Shown: in pieces, positions 9,290 to 20,184 of the stretch
Layout of the letters: each line of letters starts with the position of its first letter
Numbering within the stretch: position 1 is the stretch's first letter
From: Branchipolynoe longqiensis
Taxonomy: Eukaryota > Annelida > Polychaeta > Phyllodocida > Polynoidae
Direction of reading: 5' to 3'
DNA: 64,000 nt
Assembly (NCBI GenBank): GCA_030323885.1
Contig: CM059188.1
Coordinates: forward strand, 117,279,974-117,343,973
Made by a program: the position numbers and the translations under genes
Notes under the pieces: generated by a model
The model's database searches: none
What the model was told of the DNA's origin: nothing
The model's input: only the letters and a program-made list of their open reading frames with translations

Positions 9290-9849
9290 TTTTTATTGAG
9301 GCTGTATTTATACTGTCCATAGCATATAAGCCCGGGTACCCAGGCTTGTTTTCAATGCTGGCCAGTTGTAGTGTTGGTGTTATCTTACCACACAGTGGCT
9401 GCTGATAAGGTATTTGATTGCCTGCATTTCAGTAGCAGATAGATAATTGGTTGGTATGGTTAATAGCCTATGTTAGTTTTTTTTGATTTTCTTGGTATAT
9501 ATGTATTTATTTTTTCTACTCTTATTACTAGACTAGCCTACTCCTATTTACATATCATAGGCTTGTACGTAGCTGTGTTGTGTGTTATCTGGCTACTTTT
9601 GGCATGGTTACCTTCCATTGGGCATCCCGCTGGTGGGCCGTGACATATCACATGCCCCTTTGCAGTGCAGCTTAGTGGGGGTTTCCTAGCCTTATTTTGC
9701 ACAGATATTTTTTGTAAGTTTTTAGGTCAGGAATTTGTCGTTCCTTAACCGTTTGGGCATTCCATACCTTGGCAGCCATTTCCAGCGTGCTTCTCTCATG
9801 AGCTTTTATTTGGCTTCTGGTCTGCTTTAGTAGTGGCGCATTATTTGCT
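9290..9849 (-). mobile_element. LINE-1 3' UTR
   Basis: Follows the reverse-transcriptase remnant and ends near 9290 in an A/T-rich tail ('tatattttttattgaggctg' on plus). The same 3' end recurs, 5'-truncated, at 3183, 26610, 36988 and 43026. This pattern is expected from target-primed reverse transcription. Confidence 0.8.
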
Positions 9850-10197
9850 CTAGTAAGCCCTTTGTGGTTTTGTTAGAAGTTTAATGTTTTGACTATAGCT
9901 ATATGCTAATGTTTTCAAATGAATTATTCTCCTATTTTCTAGTAATTTCACTTTGGTTCTTTTGTGTATGTCATAGGTGGGGTGCAGCTTGTCTACTCTT
10001 AGACAGATTGTTAGGGCTCTGTTCTGCAGTGTTTGCAGTTTTTTTAGTAGTTCTTTTCTCGCACCCATGTAGTTTACATCTCCATAGTCAAAATAGGGGA
10101 GCACCATGCCCTTGAAGATTTTTATTGACATTTCTTGTGTCATGTAGTCTCTTAGCTTTGCAAATAGCCACAGTTTGTGGTTTACTTTTTGTGACAC
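9850..10197 (-). pseudogene. LINE reverse-transcriptase C-terminal remnant
   Basis: About 115 residues read VSQKVNHKLWLFAKLRDYMT, then IFKGMVLPYFDYGDVNYMGA, LLKKLQTLQNRALTICL. This is the thumb/post-RT region typical of CR1/Jockey/I-type LINEs (a 'kl..l..lr.yl....l..iy...v.P.l.Y....w......l..LQ.ralr.i' pattern). The catalytic RT palm and the endonuclease are missing, and an in-frame stop lies just upstream of 10200. It is the dead 3' coding end of LINE-1. The clade is uncertain without alignment. Confidence 0.8.
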
Positions 10198-10341
10198 ATG
10201 TACAGCATATAAACCTTCATTTAAATATGGATTCTGCTATTGTTTGGAATGTTTTCTATCATTTGGCATGTTTTGACTTTGGGTTTCTATGTCACATAAA
10301 TGCTACACAGTTTCTGAGAATGACCCAATTCTCAAATGTCA

Positions 10342-10665
10342 GATTGGTTGGTTGCTGAAGTTTTATGCCCTGGCATTATCTAAGGTCATATCATGACAGG
10401 TACCGACTTGTGACAGTGCGCACTCATGGCGAGTTTATAGTGCGGCTCCATGGGGAGACCAGGCCACCAGCACTGAGACCCAATATCCCACCCAGTCACA
10501 ATTTCCTGATTTCGAGCGAACCAGTCCTTGCCCTATCCTAATAATGCCGAGTGCCTGGCTAGGAAGTGCCAAGTAACAATTTTTATAAGTCATTATCGGG
10601 AATTGAACTGCCGGACTCCCGCACGAGAGGCCTGCGCTCTACCGATTCGGCCACTGCATCCTCAG
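10342..10665 (-). mobile_element. SINE-A, near full length
   Basis: From 'ttggttggttgctgaagttt' through the body ('gacagtgcgcactcatggcg') to the head ('ctctaccgattcggccactg'). Confidence 0.85.
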
Positions 10666-10723
10666 TGTCCGATGGTTTCCCATAGAAGCCCTGGTGTGGC
10701 AGGGGGACTGACACCTGCGTTTC

Positions 10724-10862
10724 TTTGTTTGCTTGGGTTTTACGTCCTGGCAACATCTAAGGTCATATCAGGACAGGCTCCTTCCTGTGACAGTGCGCAC
10801 TCATAATGACTTCATAGAGCTGGCCTACTGGAATACCAGGCCATCGACACTGAGCTCCCTGG
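10724..10862 (-). mobile_element. SINE-A 3' half
   Basis: 'gggttttacgtcctggcaac' to 'atcgacactgagctccctgg'; truncated before the tRNA-like head. Confidence 0.75.
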
Positions 10863-10874
10863 CTTCTCCTAGTA

Positions 10875-11032
10875 CAGTAAAACCTCTCTAAACATCTACT
10901 TCCACAGATCGATCACTCCCCTATATCGATAGCTATATTTGGGTCCCAAACGATCACCCATGCAATACCAACTCCTTAAATGGACCATTTAAAGTCGGTC
11001 CCATGGTAGGTCGATTTAGAGAGGTTTTACTG
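10875..11032. mobile_element. M4 MITE (CAGTAAAACC ends)
   Basis: Tips CAGTAAAACCTCTCTAAA and its inverted copy TTTAGAGAGGTTTTACTG. The interior 'cacagatcgatcactcccct' is shared with 24509-24690. CAGT-type ends next to TA recall pogo-like elements; the superfamily is inference. Confidence 0.8.
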
Positions 11033-11629
11033 TTACTGGTTGCTGGTGTAGTACGCATAGTGATACCTGTCTCGTTGTAAAGTTTTCCAATATTTGAGAT
11101 ATGGGCTATGAAGAACCATTCTATAATAAATTGCAAATGGTCCATATAATGGTAGATGGTATGTAAAACCAAAGGCATATAAGGTATATGTGGTGTTGGT
11201 GATCCATTACTAATTAAAGATAGAAATTGTATATTAGATAGTGAGAGAGGGTCACTTCTTGACATGAGAGAGGGTCACGTCTTGACATGTGAGAGAGTCT
11301 TTGGAACTCTCCTCACATACCCCCTCCCCCCCAAGTGTTATTTATGGATCACTGCACACCAGACACAACAGGGCATTGTAGCCAGACATAACCATGCCTT
11401 GGTTACAAGGATATTGAATGTTCATTGGCTAATATAAGAATGCCTGTTGGTGATTGGATGATTTGGTCATGTGTACACCACCATCTTGATTCGTGAGACT
11501 ATATATATGTAATAAATAAGGGAGTGTAACTCTCCTACCTTTCACTCTATATCTACTTTCCTTCTTTTCATGTAGTGATTTCCTATTAGCCTATCTACAC
11601 CACTCAAACTGCCAGACGTCGACTTTACA
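11033..11629. other. No gene seen
   Basis: Includes a short direct repeat at 11250-11300 ('gagagggtcac..cttgacatg') and AT-rich sequence. No supported feature. Confidence 0.4.
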
Positions 11630-11877
11630 CCGTGTTCAGGGTGCGCCTCCAAGACGTCTCGGGGAAATCCCTAATGTCACAGTAGTCTGAATTGCAAAAG
11701 CAGTATGTCGCCTCAAAAATGGCCGCCCCCATAGGTGGCGGCCTTTTGCAATGGAAAAGCTGCACTGTGATTGGTTGAAACCACTCAATACAGCGGCCAT
11801 TTTCGAGACGCTTTTTGTCTCCTGTCTGAAATGGGGAAACGTCTCCGTGGCGCCTCCGAGACGCACCCTGAACACGG
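11630..11877. mobile_element. MITE with long inverted ends (CCGTGTTCAGGGTGCG)
   Basis: Left 'ccgtgttcagggtgcgcctc' + 'caagacg' and right 'cgcaccctgaacacgg' are inverted; a second interior palindrome centres near 11736 ('atggccgcccc...ggtggcggcc'). 248 bp, non-coding. Confidence 0.75.
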
Positions 11878-11966
11878 CCCTGGATGCACAACAGTTCAGT
11901 TGTGGAGTTTTAGCCAACAGATCTTCTGCAGTTTTATTCGGGCAGTGTGGGGCACGTGCTAATTCC

Positions 11967-12230
11967 CCCCCCCCCGACACGCACACTCACACACACGCAC
12001 ACACACACACGCCTCCATTAATTTATATAGCATAAGATTATATTGTTTGCGGGTGCGTGTTTGAGAACATGTGTGTATGCATATATGCGCATTGTGTTTG
12101 TGCCTGTGTGTGCATGCACATTTGCGCATACACGCGTGGAGGTGTGCGCGCGTGTGCGCGTGGGGGTGCGCGTGGGGGTGCGCGCGAGGGTGCGCGCGCG
12201 AGGGTGCGCGCGCGAGGGTGCGCGTCTCCT
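11967..12230. repeat. C run, CA/GT and GCGC-rich low complexity
   Basis: A C run near 11967, (CA)n to about 12010, then GTGTGC/GCGCG repeats at 12096-12225, a potential Z-DNA tract. Confidence 0.85.
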
Positions 12231-12475
12231 CTCCCCTGCCCCCTACCCTTTCCCTGCCCCTCCTCCCCTCCCTCCTCCCCATCCCCTACCCCCTCACCCC
12301 CCTCTCCCTGGCCCCGTCTCACTCTCGTCCCTCTCCCTCTCCCCTCCCCTGTCCCCACCTTCTCTTCCTTTCCTGGCCCCTTCCTCCCCCTTCCCCTCCT
12401 CGCCCTCCATTCTCCCCTCCCTTGCCCTCTCCCCCTCCCCCCCCTCCTCCCCCTCCCCTGCCCCTCCTATTACGG
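12231..12475 (+). repeat. Polypyrimidine CCCT-rich tract
   Basis: Almost pure C/T on the plus strand. The long proline/serine ORFs in three frames arise only from composition. Confidence 0.85.
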
Positions 12476-12792
12476 AACCCATTGGGCACACAATCAACAT
12501 GGTAACTAGAACTTTTCATCTTCGACTACATCAGTTTTTTCCTGAATTATTCATGAGCTTTGGAGTGGGGTTGGTCCTGTCTGGGAACGAGGGAGGGGTG
12601 GGGGCTGGGGTATGGGGGATATGGAGGGTGGGGGTGGGGAGGGTGCGCATGCGTGGGAGGGGTCTCCAATCTAAGCCAGCTGCGGGGGCAGGGGTCTGTG
12701 TCATTGATAGGTGCTGAATATCCAGCGAAGGAGCGTAATGAAATGCCACCTATATTGATTACGAAATAGCGCATTCTAGTAATTAATACATC
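12476..12792. other. No gene seen
   Basis: A GGGT-rich stretch at 12580-12690; otherwise nothing recognisable. Confidence 0.4.
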
Positions 12793-12939
12793 AATGCGAC
12801 TGGTTGCACAGTGTCAGGATAATAGGACTGTGTGGGACATCAGGCCATGGTGCCGGCGACCTGATCTCCGAGTGAGGCAGCACTACAAAGTCGCCATGAG
12901 TGCACACCGTCACAAGTCAGTACCCATCTTGATATGGAT
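12793..12939 (+). mobile_element. SINE-A 3' body fragment
   Basis: 'cagtgtcaggataataggac' through 'gtcgccatgagtgcacaccg' to 'cccatcttgatatgg'. Head and tail are missing; it runs into the hexamer array. Confidence 0.75.
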
Positions 12940-12944
12940 TGTCT

Positions 12945-13182
12945 CGATCGCTACCTCTACCTCTACCTTTACCTCTACCTCTGCCTCTTCTTCTGCCTCT
13001 GTCTCTGCATATGCATCTGCCTCTGCCGCTGCCTCTGCCTCTGCATCTGCATCTGCCTCTGTCTCTGTCTCTGCTTCTGCCTCTGCCTCTGCCTCTGCCT
13101 CTGCCTCTGCCTCTGCATCTGCCTCTGCCGCTGCCGCTGCTCCTGCATCTGCATCTACACCTCCATCACCCGCTCCCTCTCC
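12945..13182 (+). repeat. CTCTGC hexamer array
   Basis: About 38 copies of CTCTGC with variants (CATCTG, CCGCTG). Ala-Ser and Leu-Cys ORFs here are the hexamer translated. Confidence 0.92.
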
Positions 13183-13249
13183 ATGCTTCGCTGACAAGTT
13201 CAGAGCCAATTTAACATTTCTCCAGCCGTGCTCTCGCCCCCTCCTTCAT

Positions 13250-13575
13250 TCCCTCCAAAGCTTCTTGCACAGTTACAAACCAGGTCTGGGTGCAAGACTA
13301 TTTTGCCCCCTTCGACAGCAAGTAGCGGCTTGCACAGTTACAAACCAGGTCTGGGTGCCAGACTATTTTGCCCTCTTCGACAGCAAGTAGCGGCTTGCCT
13401 AGGTACAAACCAGGTCTGGGTGCCAGACTATTTTGCCCTCTTCAACAGTTAGTAGCGGCTTGCAAAGTTACAAACCAGGTCTGGGTGCCAGACTATTTTG
13501 CCCCCTTCTACAGCAAATAGCGGCTTGCCTAGTTACAAACCGGGTCTGCGTGCCAGACTATTTTTCCGACAATTG
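13250..13575. repeat. 65-bp tandem repeat, 5 units
   Basis: 'agttacaaaccaggtctggg' (or 'aggtacaaacc') starts at 13271, 13336, 13401, 13466 and 13531, an exact 65-bp period. Confidence 0.92.
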
Positions 13576-13870
13576 CAAGTGGGGCATGGGTGCCAGACTG
13601 CCATGTATACTCCCTAATCAGCTATTGGGTGTATCGTGGTTCCCCTCATCTGCACGCTCATTTTAATCCTTTGTGACACTTAGATGTTCAACTAGTATTA
13701 AAAAAAGTTAGCGATAATTAGAAGAACGCGACAGAGAATACTAACCTCCCCACCCCCCAGCCCCTTGATTCTCATTCACCAACACGCGAACGCTCACTAA
13801 TTACTGTGTGACGCCACTCAAGGCCACTGTACTAACAATTCACCCAGTGTTCACAACCCAGCCTTTGCAG
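13576..13870. other. No gene seen
   Basis: A degenerate half unit of the preceding repeat at 13576-13600, then unremarkable sequence. Confidence 0.35.
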
Positions 13871-13873
13871 GCT

Positions 13874-14660
13874 GATGTTGGCAGAGTTAGAATGTGGTAA
13901 TGTATCAATGGTGTTACAATGATGTTGGCAGAGTTAGAATGTGGTAATGTACCAATGGTGTTACAATGATATCGGCACTGTTACAAGGTGGTAATGTCCC
14001 AATGGTGGTACAATGATGTTGGCAGAGTTAGAATGTGGTAATGTACCAATGGTGTTACAATGGTGTTGGCAAAGTTAGAATGTGGTAATGTACCAATGGT
14101 GTTACAATGGTGTTGGCAGAGTTAGAATGTGGTAATGTACCAATGGTGTTACAATGATGTTGGCAGAGTTAGAATGTGGTAATGTACCAATGGCTGTTAC
14201 AATGATGTTGGCAGAGTTAGAATGGGGTAATGTACCAATGGTGTTACAATGATGTTGGCAGAGTTAGAATGGGGTAATGTACCAATGGTGTTACAATGCT
14301 GTTGGCAGAGTTAGAATGTGGTAATGTACCAATGGTGTTACAATAATGTTGGCAGAGTTAGAATGTGGTAATGTACCAATGGTGTTACAATGATGTTGGC
14401 ATAGTTAGAATGTGGTAATGTACCAATGGTGTTACAATGATATTGGCACTGTTACAAGGAGGTAATGTACCAATGGTGTTACACATATGTTGGCACTGTT
14501 ACAAAATGGTAATGTACCAATTGTGGTACAATGATGTTGGCACTGGTACAAAGTGCTTATGTATCAATTGTGGTACAATGATGTTGGCAGTGTTGGAATG
14601 TGGCAATGTACCAATGGTGTTGCAATGATGTAAAAGGTGGTAATGTACCAATGGTTTTTG
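13874..14660. repeat. 47-bp tandem repeat, ~16-17 units
   Basis: Unit 'gatgttggcagagttagaat' + 'gtggtaatgtaccaatggtg' + 'ttacaat'; starts at 13874 and 13921 give 47 bp. Units toward 14440-14650 are more diverged, consistent with homogenisation of the array centre. Confidence 0.93.
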
Positions 14661-14935
14661 CCCCCCACCACCACCCACCCCAATGGGGCCCCCCCCCCTC
14701 CCCTGCCACCACCCTTAACCATCATGAACAAACCATCAACACACCGAACATCCTACACAACTATCAACCTGTTTAAACACATTAAACATTATATAAGGCA
14801 GACAAAATGTCTTGTCGACTATAAACTTACCATGTTTTATAAGAGATTGTTTGAGTTGCCCCGAGTATGCACTTTCTACTCAGCGCTGCTCCCCATTTTT
14901 GCATTAACTACAGTGACTGGTGATGTACATTATAC

Positions 14936-14970
14936 AGGATCGGTGCTGTAGCTAATACAGCACCGATCCT
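14936..14970. other. Perfect 15-bp hairpin with 5-nt loop
   Basis: 'aggatcggtgctgta' (14936-14950), loop 'gctaa', then its exact complement 'tacagcaccgatcct' (14956-14970). Not part of any repeat family I recognise here. Confidence 0.85.
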
Positions 14971-14999
14971 CATGTAAAATAGTCTGGCAACATTACATT

Positions 15000-15340
15000 T
15001 ACAATGATGTTGGCTATCCAGTGGTTTTTGGCAGTGTTGCAATGATGTTGGGAGTGTTATAATGAAGTTGATGTTGTTGTTATGATGTGGTGATGATTGC
15101 AGTGTTGTGCTGACGATGCTGTGGTTGGTTGTATTACGATGTTGTCTGTTGTTTGTTTGTTTGTTGTTGTTTTACGTCCTAGCAACATCTAAGGTCATAT
15201 CAGGACGGACGATGTTGTCAGTGGTGCTATCCGAATGAAATTGATTTTTAATGTTGGTGGTGTTGGAATCCTGTTGGCAGCGTTGTAATGATGGTAAGGT
15301 AGATGTGGCAGCATTGGTGGTACTGCACTGGCGATAGTGA
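15000..15340. repeat. GATGTTG-rich low-complexity DNA
   Basis: Decayed relatives of the 47-bp array ('aatgatgttgg', 'gcagtgttg'). Hosts the SINE tail insertion at 15147-15208. Confidence 0.6.
15147..15208 (-). mobile_element. SINE-A tail-only insertion with 11-bp target duplication
   Basis: Only the last ~60 bp of SINE-A is present ('gttttacgtcctagcaacat' + 'ctaaggtcatatcaggacgg'). It is flanked by identical 'acgatgttgtc' at 15136-15146 and 15209-15219. Confidence 0.85.
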
Positions 15341-16021
15341 AGCCCCAGTCACACCTACCCGGACGAACCCCGGATTTTTAGCCGGACCACCCCCGGACCA
15401 GTCGCCTGGACTGTCCCGGACAGCCCCAGATAAAATCACTATTTTGGTCGTTTTTGGCCTCGTGGTCACACCTACCCAGATGAGCAACGGACGGACCAGA
15501 GGCCGGATTGTGCCGGACTGAGTCAGACCACCCCCCAGACTACCCGGTGTGTCCATGGAGTAGTCCCGGAATTGAAGTGGACCTGCTATGTGACAATCCG
15601 TGGCTAATCTGTGCTCATCCGTCTTGTCCGGGTCTTATCCGGGCAGTCTGGAAGTTGTCCATGGCTATGTCGGGGCTAGTCCGGGCTAGTCTGAGGCTGG
15701 TTCGGGTTAAACCGTGGCCCCGGACAGTACACGGACTACCCCCGGAGCACCCCCGGACTACCCCCGGATTACCCCCCGGATCATCCCGGACGATGCCGCA
15801 TCGAGCCCGGATCGCAAAATGCCCCGGACCGCCCCAGATGTTTTAAACATTTTAAAACATCCGGGGCGGACCCGGACGAGGCCGGACCAGCCATGGATCA
15901 CCAAGGATCACTAAGGACCAGCCACGAATGAGCCACGGATCACGCCGGATCGCAACGGACCACCCCGGATCACGATCCGGGGCTCGTCCAGCCCCTGATC
16001 CGGGTAGGTGTGGCGGGGGCT
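15341..16021. mobile_element. FB element with CCGGA-rich interior
   Basis: Ends 'agccccagtcacacctaccc' and inverted 'gggtaggtgtggcgggggct'. The interior is many imperfect GGACCACCCCCGGA-type pieces, including the self-complementary 'ccggatcacgatccgg' near the right end. 681 bp, non-coding, strong fold-back potential. Confidence 0.8.
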
Positions 16022-16059
16022 TAATCTTGTGATTATGTTAGTGCTTTGGTAATGGTGGT

Positions 16060-16324
16060 ATTGTGTGGTAGTATTGGTGTGGTGATGGTGAGGGTGTGAT
16101 AATGATGTAAGTAGTATGATGGAGTTTGGAGTTGCTGATGTCATGTTGATGTTGTCAATGTTATAGAGATGTTGGCACGGCCATGATGTATGTTTCTAGC
16201 GACATCCACAATGTACTAATATTGACCGCCTTGTCGAACATGTTCTGTGATGTTGGTAACATCAGTGGCCTTTTTGGTGGTGTTGGGGTGATAGTGGTGT
16301 TGTGATGATACAGTTGGGCTTGAG
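16060..16324. other. GATGTTG-rich flank, no gene
   Basis: 'gtggtattgtgtggtagtat'-like decayed sequence between the foldback element and the 9-bp array. Confidence 0.4.
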
Positions 16325-17800
16325 GGGGTGATAGTAGTGATGTTAATGATGTTAGCAATGTTGGCGATGTTAATGGTGTTAGTGTTGATAGTGAGGGTAG
16401 GGTTGTTAGAGATGTCAGTGATGTTAGTTGTCTTAGTGATGTTAATGATGGTAGTGATGGTGATGTTGTTGATGTTAGTGATATCGGTGATGCTGGTGAT
16501 GTTAGTGATGTTAGCGATGTTAGTGGTGTTAGTGATTATAGCGAGGGTAGGGATGTTAGTGATGTTAGTGATTCTAGTGGTCTTAGTGATGTTAGTGATG
16601 CTAGTGATGGTGATGTTGGTGATATCAGTGACTTAGGTGATGCTGGTGATGTTACAATTGTTAGTGATGTTAGCAGTGTTAGTGATGTTAGCGATGGTAG
16701 GGATGTTAGTGCTGTTAGTGACGTTAGTGTTAAAGAGGTTAGTGAGTGTAGTGGTGGTGATGTTGGTGATATTAGTGATGATAGTGGTGCTGGTGATGAT
16801 AATGATGGTGGTGATGCTGGTGATGTTAGTGATGTTAGTAATGTTGGTGATGTTAGTGGTGTTAGTGATGTGAGCAATATTAGCGATATTAGCAATATTA
16901 GCGATGTTAGTGGTATTAGTGATGTGAGCCATATTAGTGATGTTAGCGATGTTAGTGATGTTAGCGATGTTAGTGATGTTAGCGAGGTGAGTGATGTAAG
17001 CCATATTAGTGATGTTAGCGATGTTAGTGATGTGAGCCATATTAGCGATGTTAGCGATGTTAGTGATGTGAGCCATATTAGCGATGTTAGCGATGTTAGT
17101 GATGTTAGTGTTAAAGAGGTTAGTGAGTGTAGTGGTGGTGATGGTGGTCATATTAGTGATGATAGTGGTGTTGGTGATGATAATGCTGTTGGTGATGCTG
17201 GTGATGTTAGTGATGTTAATAATGTTGGTGATGTTAGTGTTGTTAGCGATGCGAGTGATATTAGTGATGTTAGTGATGTCAGGCACATTAGTGATGTTAG
17301 CGATGTTAGTGATGTTAGTGATGTGAGCAATGGTAGTGACATTATTGATGTTAGTGATGTTAGCGATGTTACCGATGTTAGTGATGTTAGTGATGTTAGT
17401 GATGGTAGCGATGTTAGCAATATTAGTGGTGTTAGTGGTGTTAGCGATGTTAGCGGTGTTTGTGATGTTAGTGATGTGAGCAATATTAGCGATGTTAGTG
17501 ATGTTAGCGATGCTAGCAATGTTAGCAATGTTAGTGATGTCAGTGATGTTAGCAATCTTAGCAATCTTAGCGATGTTAGCAATGTTTGCAATGTTTGTGA
17601 TGTTAGCGATGTTGGCGAGGTTAGCAATGTTAGTGATGTTTGCGATGTTAGTGATTTTAGCAATGTTACTGATGTCAGTGATGTCAATGATGTTAGTGAT
17701 GTTGAGAATGCTTATTTACATTAGTGATGTCAGTGATGTTGGTGATGTTAGTGACATTGGTGATGTTGAGGATGACATTGGTGCTAATGATGTAGGGGTG
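16325..17800 (+). repeat. 9-bp array GATGTTAGT/GATGTTAGC, ~1.5 kb
   Basis: About 160 imperfect copies of GATGTTAGT. Higher-order units are visible: 'gtgagccatattagcgatgt' recurs at 16926-17080, and a segment beginning 'gttagtgttaaagaggttag' occurs at 16729 and 17104. Because 9 is a multiple of 3, long ORFs (Ser-Asp-Val on plus; Ile-Thr-Asn or Leu-Thr-Ser on minus) are unavoidable and do not indicate genes. Confidence 0.95.
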
Positions 17801-17989
17801 ACGTCGGTTAGTTGTTAGAAGCATAGTGTTCATCCAGGCCCTGAGCTGCTGAGACTGTGTGAGGTGCATGCGTGTCCCTTACAAGTTACAAGCATCGCGT
17901 GTGGCCCGGAATCTACAAGTCCGCCCTTTAATCCTGTATAGTCCTGTGAGACCCGCTTTTATTGCATTAAGGCTTCATTCATATTGGCA
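17801..17989. other. Spacer, nothing recognised
   Basis: Single-copy-looking sequence between the 9-bp array and the polypyrimidine tract. Confidence 0.35.
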
Positions 17990-18036
17990 TGACTTAATGA
18001 GACGGCACCCGGCATGTGTGGGGGCTACCGGGGTCC

Positions 18037-19258
18037 CCTCACCTCCTCCCCCCCTAACTCTACTACCCTCCCCTCACTCTCCTCCCCTCCCTTCCCTCAC
18101 CTCACCTCCCTCACCTCACTCTCCTCCCCTCCCCTCACTCTCCTCCCCTCCCCTCCCTTCCCTCACCTCCCCTCCCTCCACTCACTCCCCTCCCCTCACT
18201 CTCCTCCCCTCCCTTCCCTCACCTCACCTCCCTCACCTCACTCTCCTCCCCTCCCCTCACTCTCCTCCCCTCCCCTCCCTTCCCTCACTCCTCCTCCCAC
18301 CTCCTCCTCCCCGCCCTTCCCACCTCACCTCCCTCCACTCACTCCTCCCCTCACTCTCCTCCCCTCCCTCCCTCCCTTCACCTTACCTCCCTCCCCTCCT
18401 CTCCTCCCCTCCCCCTCACTCTCATCCCCTCACATCCCTCACCTCACCTCACCTCCTCCTCTCACTCTTCCCCTCCCTTTCCCTCCCCTACCCTCACCTC
18501 CCTCCCCTCCCTCCCCTCACTCCCCTCACTCTCCTCCCAAGTAATCCCTCACCTCACCTCACCTCCTCACCTCCTCACCTCACTCTCCTCCCCTCCCTTC
18601 ACCTCCCTCCACTCAATCTCCCCCCCCCCCCATCGCCTTGCTCCCCTCCCCTCCCCTCCTCTCACTACCCCCATCGCCTTCCTCCCCTCCCCTCCTCTCA
18701 CTCTCCCCCCCCCCCCATCGCCTTCCTCCCTCCCTTCCCTCCCCTCACCTCCTCCCTCACTCCCCCATCGCCTTCCTCCCCTCCCCTCACCATCCCGCCT
18801 TCATCCCCTCCCCCCTCACCCTCACACACACCCTCCCTCCGCTCACCATCCCCCATCGCCTTACTCCCCCCCCGCACCTCACTCCCCTCACTCCCCCCTC
18901 ACTCTCCCCCCTCCCCCCTACACTCCCCCCATGGCCTTCCTCCCTCCCCTCCCCCCTCAATCTCCCCCATCGCCTTCCTCCCTCCCAAACTCCCTCCCCT
19001 CACTATCCCCCCATCGCCTTCCTCCCCTCCCCCACTCCCCCTCACTCCCCCCAATCGCTTTCCTCCCCTCCCCTCCCTCCCCCCTCACTCCCCCCATCGT
19101 CTTCCTCTCCTCCCCCACCTCCCTCCCCTCACTCTCCCTCCATCTCCTCCCTCCCCCTCTCTCCTCCTCTCCTCCCTCCCCCTCCCTCCCTCCTCTCCCC
19201 TCCTCTCCCCTCCCTCCCCCCCTCCCCTCCCCCCCCCCCCCCCGTGCCGCTCTCTCCT
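18037..19258 (+). repeat. 1.2-kb polypyrimidine tract (CCTCCCCTCACT-type)
   Basis: Nearly pure C/T on plus, with sub-repeats 'cactctcctcccctccc' (18060-18540) and 'cccccatcgccttcctccc' (18620-19110). Proline/serine ORFs up to 470 codons are composition artefacts. Confidence 0.95.
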
Positions 19259-19985
19259 AATATACAGATAAACTTACAGATCCTCTTCTGGCTGATCCAA
19301 GCCCTGTTGGATCTCTAGTGGTGACTTCAGTCATGCGGCGGCTGCAAGAAATATTAAGATTTGTGAACATTTCTACCGTGGCCCGCAACACCGTACGGTT
19401 TGTAAAAATCCCAGCCGTAGACCGCAGAACCGTACGGCGGCAGCATGATATGTGACCTGAGCACTATGAAGGTCGACAGAACCCTGAAGTCAGATAATTG
19501 TGGGTGTCCTCTCCAATGTCTATCCAGCCTTCTCTGAAATGCTTCTACCGTGATGTGGATTCATTTCCATGTGGTAGATATGAGGTTACACCAGAACCTG
19601 TGGTGTGCAGGTGCGTGTCATGTGAAGGATGTGGAATCATGGTTAAAAAACCACACACACACACAAGAAAGGTAGCGCCAACAGAAACAAACAAAGCTCA
19701 CACGGGGTCTTTTGTACTACGCAACTAGGCTGACTCGCTGACCGTATTCGATTAAACAACTCGGTCATCCGAAGCGCTTTCTGGCACATGTGCAGCCCCT
19801 GCAACCCCGAGTTGCAGAAACAAAGCCGCTCTGGGGTGGAAAAAATGGTGACTTTTTAAATAACCAATATATTTTATGATTGCATAATTTAAATATATTA
19901 TGTCCATTTTAATCTGGATGGTATTTTACAATAAAAGAAATGAAAGAAAGTAGCTTTACAGTGCATGACACACAGGTACCAGCGC
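19259..19985. other. No gene seen
   Basis: A pair 'accgtacggttt'/'aaccgtacggcggcag' lies at 19390-19445; the piece 'ccagccgtagaccgcagaac' also occurs at 21260. No ORF of note. Confidence 0.4.
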
Positions 19986-19989
19986 ACAT

Positions 19990-20130
19990 GCTCCTAACAC
20001 CGCCGGCCAAGACGTGGGGCACTGGGGTCGGATCATTTTGCACACGGCCCATGTATTTTTAGCTTCACCTCGCCGTGTTCTATTTGAAATCTTGATGACT
20101 CGGATGACCCGAATGGTCCGGGGCGTCATA
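19990..20130. repeat. Dispersed repeat (pair of 2330-2470)
   Basis: Inverted match to 2330-2470: 'gatcattttgcac' and 'cggcccatgta' next to it. Confidence 0.45.
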
Positions 20131-20184
20131 ATCAAAAACGGCCCCCTGTGATAGCAAGCAGAAGACTGATGCGGCAGACCAGAC

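Noticed and set aside
12910..13209. Ala/Glu-rich acidic repeat protein
   Set aside because: It is the CTCTGC hexamer array on the minus strand.
13874..14660. CRISPR-like array
   Set aside because: Units are contiguous 47-bp tandem copies without unique spacers, in a eukaryotic genome.
16870..17724. 284-codon ORF of Ser-Asp-Val repeats
   Set aside because: A 9-bp tandem array keeps several frames open on both strands at once; no start context, splice site or non-repeat domain.
17859..19271. 470-codon proline/serine-rich 'extensin-like' ORF
   Set aside because: Pure C/T composition lacks stop codons in all three plus frames; no protein signal beyond composition.
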